Shown: piece by piece, positions 43,400 through 52,344 of the stretch
Layout: each line of letters starts with the position of its first letter
How positions within the stretch are numbered: position 1 is the stretch's first letter
From: Promineifilum sp019695075
Lineage (GTDB): Bacteria; Chloroflexota; Anaerolineae; Promineifilales; Promineifilaceae
Reading direction: 5' to 3'
DNA length: 64,000 nt
NCBI GenBank assembly: GCA_026129185.1
Contig: JAHCIO010000006.1
Coordinates: forward strand, 77,866 to 141,865
The notes under the pieces: model-generated
The model's database searches: none
Told to the model about the DNA's origin: nothing
Seen by the model: the letters and a program-made list of their open reading frames with translations, nothing else
Made by a program: the position numbers and the translations under genes

Positions 43400-44914
43400 T
43401 CAATCCGAAGCTTCAATGACGAAGGGCAGGCGAATGAGGCGGTGGTCGTTGCTGGTCAGCAGAGGATCGACGCCCAGAGCGTCGAAGCTGCCCGCCTCGC
43501 CCTGGTCGGCATAGAGCACCAGGACGACAGCGGCATCCTCCGGCGCGGGGTCGAGGGCGACGACGACATCACGGTTCACGCCGGCGGGCACGAAGGTGCG
43601 GCCGAGCATCTCCGCCGGCCCGCCATCCTCGGCCGCGGCGTGGACCGCCACCCAGGCATCGACCGGCACGACAACCAGATCGACCACGACGCTATCGTCG
43701 GCCAGCGGTTGATCATCGACCATGACGATCGCGCCCATGTCCGTGCGGAAGACGGTCGGCAGCGGCATCCGCTCCTGGAAGCGCACAATGGCGTCCTGGG
43801 CAACGTTGAACTCGTCGCCGGGGGTTGTGTCGGCGTGCAGGCGGGCATAGAGCTGCGGGGTGACGGCCGATTCGATCAGCTCGACGCGCACGTGCTCATT
43901 CAGCCCATCCGCCAGCGCGGCGAAGCCGATGATCAGGCCCGGCTGCCCGTCCTGATCGCTGTAGATGGCCACCCAGCCCGGCCCTTCGCTGATGACGCGG
44001 TCGACGGTGATGGCCCCATCGACGAGCGGCTGGTCATAGACGAGAACGTAGGGCGGGTAATGGGCGGCAAAAGCGGCCACGACCGGCTCGCCGTTGACCA
44101 GAATGGGCGGGTCGCCCGGCGGGTATTCCAGCACCCCCGCCTCGCCGGTGTCCTCGTGCAGCACGGCGTGGAGCGTCGGCGTGGCGTAGCGCCGGTCGAT
44201 GCTGACGGCGACGTTCTCGTGCAGACCCTCGTCCAACCGCACCGCGCCCAGCACTGCGCCCGCCTTGCCGTCCTCGTCGGCGTGGATGATCACCCAACTC
44301 GGCTCCAGCACCTCTACCCGCGACAGCACGGCGAGGTTGTCCTCGCCGACGGTCTGCTCGGCGGCCTCGACGAGCGGCCGTGGCATCTCCAGGGCGACGG
44401 CAAAGGTCGCGCCCGGCTCGCCCGGGTAGGGTTCGTCCGCACCGGGGTACTCGAAGACGCCCTCGTCGCCGGCATCGACATGGAGCCGGGCGTAGAGCGT
44501 CTCCGTCGCCAGCGCGGGATCGACGGTGACGCGGACGTTCTCGTGCAAACCGCCGGCCAGCGGTGTCTGGCCGATTGGCTCGCCGGGCGCGCCGTCGTCG
44601 TCGCGTAGGACGACCAGCCAGCCGGGGCCGGGCAGGGCCACCTCGGCGGCCACCAGCTCGCCGCTGTCGTCGAGGGATTGGTCGTCCATCTCCACCCGTG
44701 GAGCGATGGGCGTGGGCGAGGGGGTGATGGTCGGTTCCGGCGTCGGCGTGGGGGTCAGGGTGACGGTGACGGCCGCCGGCGGCGTGCCGTCCACCGGGTT
44801 GTCGTCGCCGCCGAGCAGCGAGCAGCCGACAAGCAGCGGCAGCAGACAGACCGCCAGCAAAGCGGGCCACTGCCAGCATATCCAGTTCACAATCCCACTC
44901 TTTCCGCGGCGCAC
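43400..44914 (-). CDS. Lipoprotein with four DUF7282-type repeats
   Basis: 504 residues. A hydrophobic N-terminal helix ends in a lipobox (LLVGCSLLGG, Cys31). A Thr/Pro-rich linker (TLTPTPTPEPTITPSPTP) follows. Four copies of a domain of about 95-105 residues come next, starting VEMDDQSLDDSGELVAAEV, VEAAEQTVGEDNLAVLSRV, VLVYDQPLVDGAITVDRV and VMVDDQPLADDSVVVDLVV. Each has W(L/V)(V/A)(V/I) and LHENV/LNEHV centres, the layout of the DUF7282 family found in archaea and Chloroflexota. It would sit on the outer face of the membrane; function unknown. It is followed by a 277 bp gap before the coiled-coil gene. Confidence 0.83.
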   Translation of the reverse strand: MRRGKSGIVNWICWQWPALLAVCLLPLLVGCSLLGGDDNPVDGTPPAAVTVTLTPTPTPEPTITPSPTPIAPRVEMDDQSLDDSGELVAAEVALPGPGWLVVLRDDDGAPGEPIGQTPLAGGLHENVRVTVDPALATETLYARLHVDAGDEGVFEYPGADEPYPGEPGATFAVALEMPRPLVEAAEQTVGEDNLAVLSRVEVLEPSWVIIHADEDGKAGAVLGAVRLDEGLHENVAVSIDRRYATPTLHAVLHEDTGEAGVLEYPPGDPPILVNGEPVVAAFAAHYPPYVLVYDQPLVDGAITVDRVISEGPGWVAIYSDQDGQPGLIIGFAALADGLNEHVRVELIESAVTPQLYARLHADTTPGDEFNVAQDAIVRFQERMPLPTVFRTDMGAIVMVDDQPLADDSVVVDLVVVPVDAWVAVHAAAEDGGPAEMLGRTFVPAGVNRDVVVALDPAPEDAAVVLVLYADQGEAGSFDALGVDPLLTSNDHRLIRLPFVIEASD

Positions 44915-45132
44915 GGTAGGGATTCTAGCCGGTTATCTGTGGGAGGCTAGGGGTGGGCGAGGGGCGCTTATGTGGGGTTGAGAAAGGATGGGGCCGGCGG
45001 TCTTGACTTTGGGGGTCACCTTAGTTGGGCGGTGCGCCAGACCACGATTGAGTGGGGATGGTACCAAAATTCGGAAGTGGAATGGGAGAACGCCACTTTT
45101 CCCATCTTAGCCATAATAACGATAATAATATA

Positions 45133-45161
45133 TTGACAAACGATAAATCATTTGCTACAGT
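45133..45161 (+). promoter_or_regulatory. Promoter of the AT-rich insert
   Basis: TTGACA (45133-45138), 17 bp, TACAGT (45156-45161). It lies in strongly AT-rich DNA 34 bp upstream of ATG 45195. Confidence 0.7.
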
Positions 45162-45194
45162 CTACCTATCCTACTACTGGGTGAGGCATTACTT

Positions 45195-45671
45195 ATGAAA
45201 AAAGGGTCAACTCTATTCTTAAAGTTTGTCATTTGTCTTATCGCCATCGCAGTCCTTATATGGCTGATTTGGTTTCCTCAACTTGAAGGAAGGGCTGCTA
45301 ACTTGGATCTCATCAGTATTTATACCGATCCGCTTATTATCTATACTTATATAGGTTCAATCCCATTTTTTGTTGGGCTATATCAGGCATTCAGGCTTTT
45401 AGGCTACGTTGATGGGAATAAAGTCTTCTCTCAATCATCAGTGAACGCTGTGAGGAATATAAAATACTGTGCAATCATATTCAGTGGTTTCATTGTCCTA
45501 GGACTACTATACATAAGGTTACTTGTTAGAGGCGACGACTCAGCAGGTGTGACCGCCTTGGGCATCTTTACTACTTTTGCTTCTGCCGTCATTGCCACTG
45601 CTGCGGCTGTTTTTCAAAGACTTCTACAAAGTGCCGTAGACATAAAATCAGAAAACGATTTAACGGTATAA
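45195..45671 (+). CDS. DUF2975 family membrane protein
   Basis: 158 residues with four predicted helices: about 9-28 (LKFVICLIAIAVLIWLIWF), 45-65 (IIYTYIGSIPFFVGLYQAF), 95-112 (YCAIIFSGFIVLGLLYI) and 121-143. The second helix is followed by VDGNKVFSQSSVNAVRNIKY, the conserved loop of DUF2975. DUF2975 genes in Firmicutes and others are usually paired with a small Xre-type regulator, as here. Codon usage is AT-rich (AAA, ATA, TTA) and unlike every neighbouring gene, which points to transfer. Function unknown. Confidence 0.82.
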   Translation: MKKGSTLFLKFVICLIAIAVLIWLIWFPQLEGRAANLDLISIYTDPLIIYTYIGSIPFFVGLYQAFRLLGYVDGNKVFSQSSVNAVRNIKYCAIIFSGFIVLGLLYIRLLVRGDDSAGVTALGIFTTFASAVIATAAAVFQRLLQSAVDIKSENDLTV

Positions 45672-45677
45672 GGTGCA

Positions 45678-45887
45678 ATGATGTCAATAATCATCAATAT
45701 CGATGTCATGTTGGCCAAGAGAAAAATGAGTGTTACGGAACTGACAGAGAAAGTTGGCATAACCATGGCTAATCTTTCCATCTTGAAAAATGGCAAGGCA
45801 AAGGCTGTCCGTTTTTCAACGCTTGAGGCGATTTGTAAAGCATTAGATTGTCAGCCGGGAGATATTCTGGAATATAAAAGTGAGTAG
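45678..45887 (+). CDS. Small Xre-family HTH regulator (YozG-like)
   Basis: 69-residue Cro/C1-type DNA-binding protein that is essentially just the HTH domain: INIDVMLAKRKMSVTELTEK, then ITMANLSILKNGKAKAVRFST (recognition helix) and LEAICKALDCQPGDILEY. This is the YozG-type partner of DUF2975. It starts 7 bp after the membrane gene with an AAGGTG SD, so the two are one operon. AT-rich like its partner. Confidence 0.88.
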   Translation: MMSIIINIDVMLAKRKMSVTELTEKVGITMANLSILKNGKAKAVRFSTLEAICKALDCQPGDILEYKSE

Positions 45888-46008
45888 CTTTCTGGCTTCA
45901 AAGTGTGCGGCTTCCGGTCAGGAGCGTCGTCTCTGGCCCAGACAGGTCGGCGATGAAGACATCTATAGAACCTACCGAGAACCTACCGTTCCGGTCTAAC
46001 CATCAAGG

Positions 46009-46134
46009 CTATCTACCCTCCATCTCCCACCACATCCGCTCCCCATCACTGCTTACCTCCACCGTCCCCCCCTCATCACGCCCAACCGCCGGCGGCAGCA
46101 GCCCCGCGCCCAAGGCCGCGCCGCCGCCGGCCGC
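46009..46134 (-). pseudogene. comEC remnant: two distant segments joined
   Basis: On the minus strand the sequence reads AAGGGAALGAGLLPPAVGR (46134-46078) directly joined to DEGGTVEVSSDGERMWWEMEGR-stop (46077-46009). In the intact ComEC at 48388-50844 these are two separate places: ASGGVALGAGLLLPAVGR in the membrane domain and DKVGTVEVSSDGERMWWVVER at the very C-terminus. So this is a duplicated comEC copy with a large internal deletion. Nucleotide similarity is evident too (for example CCCCATCACTGC in both). No complete frame is left; the open frame to 46206 runs into the terminator and is not a gene. Confidence 0.72.
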
Positions 46135-46183
46135 AACCAGAGTGTAATGACTACCGCCCCGACTCCCCCCAGTAGTCAAACAA

Positions 46184-46231
46184 AACGAGGAACAACGGCC
46201 GCCCAAACAACCGCGGCCGTTGCTCCTCGTT
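46184..46231 (-). terminator. Intrinsic terminator of the PPC-type protein gene
   Basis: 19 bp stem with one mismatch (46184-46202 / 46213-46231), 10 nt loop. On the minus strand the hairpin is followed by TTTTGTTTG. It lies 20 bp past the stop at 46251. Confidence 0.87.
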
Positions 46232-46250
46232 CACTCCCCACCACAGATCG

Positions 46251-48179
46251 CTAATCGCTCAACACCGGCCCAACGGTAATGGCATCGAGCTTCCTGTCTC
46301 CCAGGTTGTCGGCGGCCAAGCCGAGTACGTCCAGCGCGCTGGGCGCGAACCCCTGCCACGCCATCAGCACGTCGCGGTTGTCGCCGCTGACGCCGTCAAC
46401 GACGAAGGCGTTCTCCATGAGCAGCAGCGCCCCGCCGCGCACGCCCAGCCCGGAGGGGGCCTGCGTCAACGTCGCGCCGCGCACGTCCTCGGCGGCCAGG
46501 CCGGGCACGGTGGAACCGTCCAGGTGCATGGCCCACGTCCCGGCCGAGGCCGCGCCATAGACGGCGTTCTCCAGCCGGATCTGGTCTTCGTCGCGCACCG
46601 TCACCGTACCGCCGCCCGTCCTGGGCACGGAGCCGGCACCGCTCAGACTGACGACCAGGTCAAAGTCATCGGGATCGGTCGAGGAGAGGGAGATGGCGTC
46701 AATCTTCTCGCCGGCGGTTGTCAGGCCGACGTCGGAGCCGTCGAGATACCACTGGAAGACGCCGCTGGTGAAACCGCCCAAGCCGTAGGAGTTGGGCACA
46801 AAGCGAATGATGTCCGACGCCGTGACCTTGCCCAGGCCGGCCACGGTTTGCATGCCGCCCAGCGTCAGCAACAGCGTGCCGTTGGGCAGGAACTCGGCCG
46901 CCGTCACGTCCTGGGTAATGCCCATGTCGGAGGCATCGAAGACCAGGCTCCAAAACCGTGTACCTGTATGGTCGATTTCCAGGTACAGAAGGTCGCCCTG
47001 TTTGTAGGCGTAGCGGCCGCCAAGGCCGTCCACGTCGGAACTGACGTAGAGGCCAATCCGCTCCACCCGGGGCCAGTAGTAGATGGCATCGGGGTCGCCC
47101 GTGCCGTTGTCGGCGTCGCTGATACGCAGGGAGTAACAGCCCGAAGGGAAAGCAAAGTCAAAGCTTGAATGGTCGGCGGTTAACACATCTTCGGCGACGA
47201 CCTCTGTGTTCTCATCGAGCACCGCCACGGCCGCGTGGGCCAGCCCAATGCCAGAGGGAAGACCGAGGCTGATGCGCGTGACTTCGTACGGGTACTGACA
47301 GAATGTATAGTGGTCAACGTCGCCGACCGGATCGATTGCCGCGAAGTGCCGGCCGTCAACACCAGGGTGCGACAAATAGTCAGGGTTGTCGTTCGGCTCA
47401 TCAGCCATGTCGGGGCCAAAGTCGAACGACAACTGATAGCCGCCCTGGTTGGCTGTGCTGCGGGCATAGACCTGATAGGGTCCATAATCCGGCAGAACAA
47501 CATCCAGGCAGGCGCCGGCATTCGAGCCACAGGTGGTGCTATGGACCACGTAGTTATTTCGGCCGAGCAACGTCAGCCACGGCTGGACGTTGGAGTTGCG
47601 CGCCGTCATCGTCGCGCGGAAAACCTGGCCGGTATGGCCGTCGAACTGGTAGCGATCAATATCGTCAGCCGGGGCAATGGTGCCCTCGTAGTCCATAAAG
47701 ATGCGGCCAGAATACGGGTTCCCATCCAGCCACATCGCCGTATCATACGTCCCATTTGGCTCCAACTCCTGCAACGTGGCGTCGTAATTCATGGTTAGAA
47801 GGAACGGCGTGTCAATATCGAGCTTGCCCGGGCAGGGCGTGATGGTGAGCCACCCGCTGGCGTCATTCAGGTGAAGCATTTCAAATTCGATGACGGCGTC
47901 GTCGCAACTATCGTCAACGATCAAGCTCCATCCCGTATCGAGTGTCGCCTGCACGCGCAGAGACGAAGCCGGGGCGACTTCGATGCGCGGCCGGATGGTC
48001 ATTCCCTCCGGGAAATCGAAATCATAAATGACCATGTCGTCGAGGCTGAGGAGATAACCGCGTTCGGTCAGGCCGACACCGGTTCTCTTGAGGACTGGGT
48101 CAATAGCAGCCGATGCGCTGCCAGCAAGGAAGAACAGGGCCAACATGGCCAGAAGTGGGACAAGCAGTCTGCGGTTCAC
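46251..48179 (-). CDS. Large secreted protein with PPC-type beta domains
   Basis: 642 residues. Signal peptide from GTG 48179 (NRRLLVPLLAMLALFFLAGSASA), chosen because GGGGGAG lies 9 nt upstream; the longer frame upstream is not preceded by an SD. The mature part contains at least two pre-peptidase C-terminal (PPC)-like domains: around 150-270 (LEPNGTYDTAMWLDGNPYSG, DDIDRYQFDGHTGQVFRATM) and around 275-385 (DEPNDNPDYLSHPG, GDVDHYTF, YSLRISDADNG). The C-terminal half is a series of beta strands that may be a propeller (inference). Few Cys. No catalytic motif found. Role: exported or surface-attached binding protein. Confidence 0.75.
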   Translation of the reverse strand: MNRRLLVPLLAMLALFFLAGSASAAIDPVLKRTGVGLTERGYLLSLDDMVIYDFDFPEGMTIRPRIEVAPASSLRVQATLDTGWSLIVDDSCDDAVIEFEMLHLNDASGWLTITPCPGKLDIDTPFLLTMNYDATLQELEPNGTYDTAMWLDGNPYSGRIFMDYEGTIAPADDIDRYQFDGHTGQVFRATMTARNSNVQPWLTLLGRNNYVVHSTTCGSNAGACLDVVLPDYGPYQVYARSTANQGGYQLSFDFGPDMADEPNDNPDYLSHPGVDGRHFAAIDPVGDVDHYTFCQYPYEVTRISLGLPSGIGLAHAAVAVLDENTEVVAEDVLTADHSSFDFAFPSGCYSLRISDADNGTGDPDAIYYWPRVERIGLYVSSDVDGLGGRYAYKQGDLLYLEIDHTGTRFWSLVFDASDMGITQDVTAAEFLPNGTLLLTLGGMQTVAGLGKVTASDIIRFVPNSYGLGGFTSGVFQWYLDGSDVGLTTAGEKIDAISLSSTDPDDFDLVVSLSGAGSVPRTGGGTVTVRDEDQIRLENAVYGAASAGTWAMHLDGSTVPGLAAEDVRGATLTQAPSGLGVRGGALLLMENAFVVDGVSGDNRDVLMAWQGFAPSALDVLGLAADNLGDRKLDAITVGPVLSD

Positions 48180-48387
48180 GACGTTAGCTCCCCCGGCCCT
48201 CCTGGGCCGGCATACTACTGGGGTCGGGCTGTGGGGGTGGCGGCGGGGCTGGCATCCCCCTGGCCACGGGATCAGAACCGGCTCCAAACTTGTCTGAGCG
48301 ACCTTACCGCTCAGAGGAGATCATCTATGCCTCCTAAGGATCACGGTACTACCGGAACATTACAAAAACAATTAAGATGGCGACTTT

Positions 48388-50844
48388 TTACCGCTCAACT
48401 ACCCACCACATCCTCTCCCCATCACTGCTCACCTCCACCGTCCCCACCTTATCCGTCCGCAGCACTGTCGCGCCAACGGCCGCCGCCCGCGCCAGCATGG
48501 CCGGGGCCGGATGGCCGTAGGTGTTGTCCGCGCCGACGGAGATGACGATCACTTGTGGGGCGACGGCGCGCAGGAAGGCCTCGCTGCTGGACGTGTTGGC
48601 CCCGTGGTGGCCGGCTTTGAGCACCACCGACGCCAGCGGTTGGCCGCCGGCCAGGAGCGCTGCCTCCGTGCCGCTCTCGGCGTCGCCGGTCAGGAGCACG
48701 GAGAGGCGGCCATAGGTCAGCCGGGCGACGATGGAGGCGTCGTTGCGACCGGCGGCCCCATCCGCGCCGCCGGCGCTGAGGATGTCCAGGCGCGCGCCGT
48801 CGCCCAAGTCGATGCGCTCGCCCGGCGCGGCGACGTGGACGGCCGCCGCGCCGGCCAGCAGCGCGGCGTAGGCGGGCGCGTCGTCGGCCGTGGCCCCATT
48901 GGTGATGACCTGGGCCACGTCGTAGCGGGCCACGACCTCCGGCAGCCCGGCGACGTGGTCGTCGTCCGGGTGCGTGGCAATCACGAGATCGAGGGAGTGA
49001 TCCCAGAAGGGCATCTGCTCGCCCAGCCGATCCAGCAGGACGCTGGGGTAGCGCCCGCCGTCGATGAGCACCTGCGCCCCGCCGGGCGACTGGATGAAGA
49101 TGGCGTCGCCCTGGCCCACGTCGAGGAAGGCCACGTGCAGACGGCCGTCCGGCCGCGCCGTCCACCAGGCGACGGCCAGCACGACGACCACGGCCACGCC
49201 GCCCAGCGCCGCCAGCGGCACAGGGCGCAGCCGCAGCCGCGCGGCCAGCGTGCGGCCCGTGTCTCTGTCGCGCATGGCCAGTAGCGTCAGCGCGCCGATG
49301 GCGGCATAGACGGCCGCCAGCCCCGACCCCGACAGATGCAGCGGCACGGACGCCCACGGCTGCGCCGCCAGCCGGTCGATGACCGCCAGCGTATAGGTCA
49401 GAAAGAGCCACGCCGGCACGGCGACGATGCGTCCAACCGCCGGCAGGAGCAGCCCCGCGCCCAGGGCCACGCCGCCGCTGGCCATGACCGCCGGCTGCGC
49501 GGGCAGCACCAGCAGGTTGGCCGGCAGGCTGGCCAACGACAATCGGCCGAACTGGTAGAGCAGCAGCGGCACGACCAGCACCTGCGCCGCCAGGGTGACG
49601 ACGACCGCTTCGCCCAGCAGCCGCCTGACGGGCCGCGCCAGCGCCGGCGACAGCAGCGCCTCCGCGCCGCGATCCACTTGCCGCGACCAGGGCGTGGCGT
49701 AGAGCAGCAGGCCGAGCGTCGCCGCAAAGCTAAGTTGGAAGCCGAGGTGCCACAGGGTATTGGGGTTGAGCAGGGTCATCAGGAAGGCGGCCACGAACAG
49801 GCCCGCCAGCGCCCACGTCGGCCGGCCGAGCAACCGCAGGCCAATGAGGTAGGCGCTGCCCATGATCGCCGCGCGCACCACCGACGGGGCCGCGCCGACC
49901 AGGACAGTGTAGAAGACGAGGAAGACGATGATGACCAGCGCGCCCGTCCGCCGGGGCAACAGCGGCGCGATCAGACGGTCGAGCAGGGCGACGATGAGGG
50001 CGATGTTGAAGCCGGAAATGGCGATGAGGTGGGTCATGCCCGTGGCCTTGAAGGCGTCGCCCGTCGCCCGGGGCAGGCCGCTGTCGTCGCCGAGGAGAAT
50101 GCCGGTCAGGAGCGACGCCTGTGGTTCGGGCAGGATCGCGGCCAGTGTAGCCCGGCCGCGGGCGCGGATGGCCAGCAGGGCGCGGATGACTGGCGAGCCG
50201 CCGTCTGTCGCCAGCACGGTCACGTCCGGGTATTCCATGACGCTATAGACGCCCTGCTGCTCCAGGTAGGCGGCGAAGTCATCGTCGCCCAGGGATTCAA
50301 GCGCGTCCAGATCGCCGCGCAGGCTGACCGTCGCGCCATAGTCCACGGCCGGATAGCGATGGGTCTGGACGTAAACGATGCCCGCCACCGGCCGCGTCTG
50401 GCCGTCGAGGACAAGCTCCCGCGCGGCGACGCGCAGCCGCAGGCTGGTGTCGCTCCGCTCCGGCTCGGCGATCACCTCGCCGCGCACTTCCACGCCGGCG
50501 TGGCCGTTGTAGAACGCCAGCGCGCCGGCATCGAAGTGGGGCTGGGCCGCGGCCAGGCGCGCCCCGCCCAGCGCCAGCGCTGCCACCCCGGCCAGCAGCA
50601 GCCCGACCCGACCAACCCGCCACAGTGTCGCCGCGCCGACAAGGGCCGCCGCCGCCATCAGCAGCCAGAAGCCCGGCCCCGCGTCCACGGCCGAAGCCAC
50701 GCCGATACCCACCAGCCAGCCCGCGCCGCCGACCACGGCCAGGAAGAAGCGCGCGTCGACGCGCGTGGCGGCCGCCGGCGTCTCAACCGCGACAGGAGCG
50801 AGCGGCACGGGGGCCAGGCCGTGGGAATGGTTAGGGGGCGGCAT
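48388..50844 (-). CDS. comEC: ComEC/Rec2 DNA uptake channel
   Basis: 818 residues in the full ComEC layout. It begins with hydrophobic helices (about 15-105) and an OB-fold DUF4131 region (about 110-210). Then the Competence membrane domain (about 220-510) with TGMTHLIAISGFNIALIVAL and LAAQVLVVPLLLYQFGRLS. A C-terminal metallo-beta-lactamase-like nuclease domain follows, with VAFLDVGQGDAIFIQSP (about 552) and ATHPDDDHVAGL. ATG 50844 is the likely start; a TTG at 50874 lacks an SD. Single-stranded DNA import in natural transformation. No other com genes are in the window; a broken second copy lies at 46 kb. Confidence 0.9.
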   Translation of the reverse strand: MPPPNHSHGLAPVPLAPVAVETPAAATRVDARFFLAVVGGAGWLVGIGVASAVDAGPGFWLLMAAAALVGAATLWRVGRVGLLLAGVAALALGGARLAAAQPHFDAGALAFYNGHAGVEVRGEVIAEPERSDTSLRLRVAARELVLDGQTRPVAGIVYVQTHRYPAVDYGATVSLRGDLDALESLGDDDFAAYLEQQGVYSVMEYPDVTVLATDGGSPVIRALLAIRARGRATLAAILPEPQASLLTGILLGDDSGLPRATGDAFKATGMTHLIAISGFNIALIVALLDRLIAPLLPRRTGALVIIVFLVFYTVLVGAAPSVVRAAIMGSAYLIGLRLLGRPTWALAGLFVAAFLMTLLNPNTLWHLGFQLSFAATLGLLLYATPWSRQVDRGAEALLSPALARPVRRLLGEAVVVTLAAQVLVVPLLLYQFGRLSLASLPANLLVLPAQPAVMASGGVALGAGLLLPAVGRIVAVPAWLFLTYTLAVIDRLAAQPWASVPLHLSGSGLAAVYAAIGALTLLAMRDRDTGRTLAARLRLRPVPLAALGGVAVVVVLAVAWWTARPDGRLHVAFLDVGQGDAIFIQSPGGAQVLIDGGRYPSVLLDRLGEQMPFWDHSLDLVIATHPDDDHVAGLPEVVARYDVAQVITNGATADDAPAYAALLAGAAAVHVAAPGERIDLGDGARLDILSAGGADGAAGRNDASIVARLTYGRLSVLLTGDAESGTEAALLAGGQPLASVVLKAGHHGANTSSSEAFLRAVAPQVIVISVGADNTYGHPAPAMLARAAAVGATVLRTDKVGTVEVSSDGERMWWVVER

Positions 50845-50962
50845 TGTTGCTGGCTCGGCGTGTCCTTCGGGCAATGGCCGCGCGAAGGGGTAACAACCGG
50901 ATTATACCCTTGAACCATTGTCAGGAGTTAGCGCCTAATTGCGAACGTTGCGTGAAAATCGG

Positions 50963-50991
50963 TTGAGTCGGCCCTTTCACCCTGCTAGAAT
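50963..50991 (+). promoter_or_regulatory. Promoter of the response regulator
   Basis: TTGAGT (50963-50968), 17 bp, TAGAAT (50986-50991), 55 bp before GTG 51047. Confidence 0.6.
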
Positions 50992-51046
50992 GTCAGCAGG
51001 GGCAAGGAAGTGAGGCATTCGTGGGGAAGTACGTCCGTGGAGCGCC

Positions 51047-51850
51047 GTGAACATCAATGCTGTATCGCTGGAGCCGCGCCGAGCGCAATTCACGCTAACT
51101 CAAGGTCGTGGTTTGGCCAAGGACAGATTAGCCGGAATGACCGCGGGATTTGACGCCAGTAGCTTTCGAGTCCTCGTTCTCGATGACAACTATTCAATGG
51201 TTCGCCTGGTCTCCTCTGCTCTGCAGAAGTCGGGTTTCCAGGTATCGACGGCTGCGTCGGGCGAAGAGGGCCTGGAGCTGATCCGCCGCAACGGTCTGCC
51301 CCACCTGGCCCTGGTTGACATCCATATGCCCTATGGCATGAACGGCTTTGAGTTCTGCGAGACCGTCCTCAACTATTCAGACCTGCCCATCATCATGCTG
51401 ACGGCCGTCGACGAAGATGACACCATCATCCAGACCATCGACCAGTACGCCGAGGACTACATCACCAAGCCGTTCAATCCGGGGGAATTGGTGGCGCGGG
51501 TGCGGCGGGTCTTGCGGCGCATCGGCGACTTCGCTTACACCCTCAGCGCCGACACCGTCGTCGATGAACGCCTGACCGTCAGCTTCCCCAACCAGCGGGC
51601 GATCGTCAACGGCAACGACGTGGCCCTCACACCGACAGAGACAAAGCTGCTCTACATCCTGATGCGCAACGCCGGCCAGACAGTGACGACGGACTTCATC
51701 CTACGCCGTCTGTGGCCGATGGAGACGGTCTACGAGGATCGGCTGCGCGTCTACGTCCACCGCCTGCGGCGCAAGATCGAGGCGCGCCCCGAAGAACCGC
51801 GCTACATTCTCTCGCAGCGCGGCGTGGGCTACAGCTTCGCCCGCGTCTAA
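51047..51850 (+). CDS. Orphan OmpR/PhoB-type response regulator
   Basis: 267 residues. An N-terminal tail of about 38 residues without clear fold is followed by a receiver domain (about 40-155) with VLVLDDNYSMVRLV (acidic pair), the phospho-acceptor Asp in LALVDIHMPYGMNG, the Thr in IIMLTAVDE and the Lys in YITKPFNPGELVARV. A C-terminal winged helix follows (about 170-265; LTPTETKLLYILMRNAGQTV, YVHRLRRKIEARPEEPRYIL, GVGYSF). All catalytic residues are present. No histidine kinase is adjacent. GTG 51047 with GGAG upstream is the likely start; ATG 51137 is an alternative that keeps the receiver domain. It overlaps the next gene by 4 bp at its end (convergent). Confidence 0.9.
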   Translation: MNINAVSLEPRRAQFTLTQGRGLAKDRLAGMTAGFDASSFRVLVLDDNYSMVRLVSSALQKSGFQVSTAASGEEGLELIRRNGLPHLALVDIHMPYGMNGFEFCETVLNYSDLPIIMLTAVDEDDTIIQTIDQYAEDYITKPFNPGELVARVRRVLRRIGDFAYTLSADTVVDERLTVSFPNQRAIVNGNDVALTPTETKLLYILMRNAGQTVTTDFILRRLWPMETVYEDRLRVYVHRLRRKIEARPEEPRYILSQRGVGYSFARV

Positions 51851-52335
51851 ACGCTCTGTTCGATGCCGTCCTGGCGCGCCGCCTGGGCCACCTGCTCGGC
51901 CTGCACCTTCTCCAGCCCATTGCGGACGACGTTCATCGTGCGCATCAGGTCTTGCTCCAGCCGTTGCAGCACATCGACGATGTAGACGTCGGCGTCCTGC
52001 CGCAGGGCGTCGGCGTCGCGGCGGGCGCGCTCGACGATGTTCTCGGCGCGGTGCTGGGCGGAGTTGACGATGGCGTCGCGCTTAACCAGCTCGCCCGCCT
52101 CTTGCCGGGCCAACTCGCGGATGCGCTCGGCCTCTTCCTTGGCCTGGGCCAGAATACGATCCTTCTCGGCCTCGACGCGATTGGCGCGCTTGATCTCCTC
52201 CGGCACAGCAACACGCATCTGGTCGAGCAGGCTATAGACCTTCTCCTCGTTGACCAGCAGATAGGCGCTCAGGGGGACGCGGGTGCTCTCGTTGAGAGCT
52301 TGTTCCAGACGGTCGACCAGATGTTGAATATCCAT
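51847..52335 (-). CDS. Coiled-coil protein related to ATP-synthase b/V-type H subunits
   Basis: 162 residues, almost entirely helix, with heptad Leu/Ile and many Glu/Arg/Ala (KEEAERIRELARQEAGELVK). The resemblance to F-type b or V-type H stalk subunits is from the general coiled-coil pattern; there is no membrane helix and no ATP-synthase operon nearby. DivIVA-like proteins of similar size are an alternative. ATG 52335 is preferred because AGGTGA precedes it; a GTG at 52344 would start 1 bp after the coaD stop. It closes the recG-coaD operon, where such a protein is common in Chloroflexota (inference). Ends 4 bp into the convergent response regulator gene. Confidence 0.72.
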   Translation of the reverse strand: MDIQHLVDRLEQALNESTRVPLSAYLLVNEEKVYSLLDQMRVAVPEEIKRANRVEAEKDRILAQAKEEAERIRELARQEAGELVKRDAIVNSAQHRAENIVERARRDADALRQDADVYIVDVLQRLEQDLMRTMNVVRNGLEKVQAEQVAQAARQDGIEQSV

Positions 52336-52344
52336 GCGATTCAC

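Larger units (their letters stand above)
45888..46250. other. 363 bp gap with comEC remnant and terminator
   Basis: From 45888 to about 46008 I see nothing recognisable. 46012-46134 is a degraded comEC piece (see pseudogene). 46184-46231 is the terminator of the secreted protein gene. The AT-rich composition of the insert ends near 45890, so the gap itself is of the host type. Confidence 0.65.

Noticed and set aside
46009..46206. 65-residue minus frame as a real gene
   Set aside because: Its start lies inside the terminator hairpin and its last 41 residues are two joined comEC pieces; treated as pseudogene.
49336..50913. 525-codon plus-strand frame opposite comEC
   Set aside because: Antisense shadow in GC-rich DNA; rich in Arg, Gln and Gly with no recognisable domain, while ComEC is complete on the other strand.
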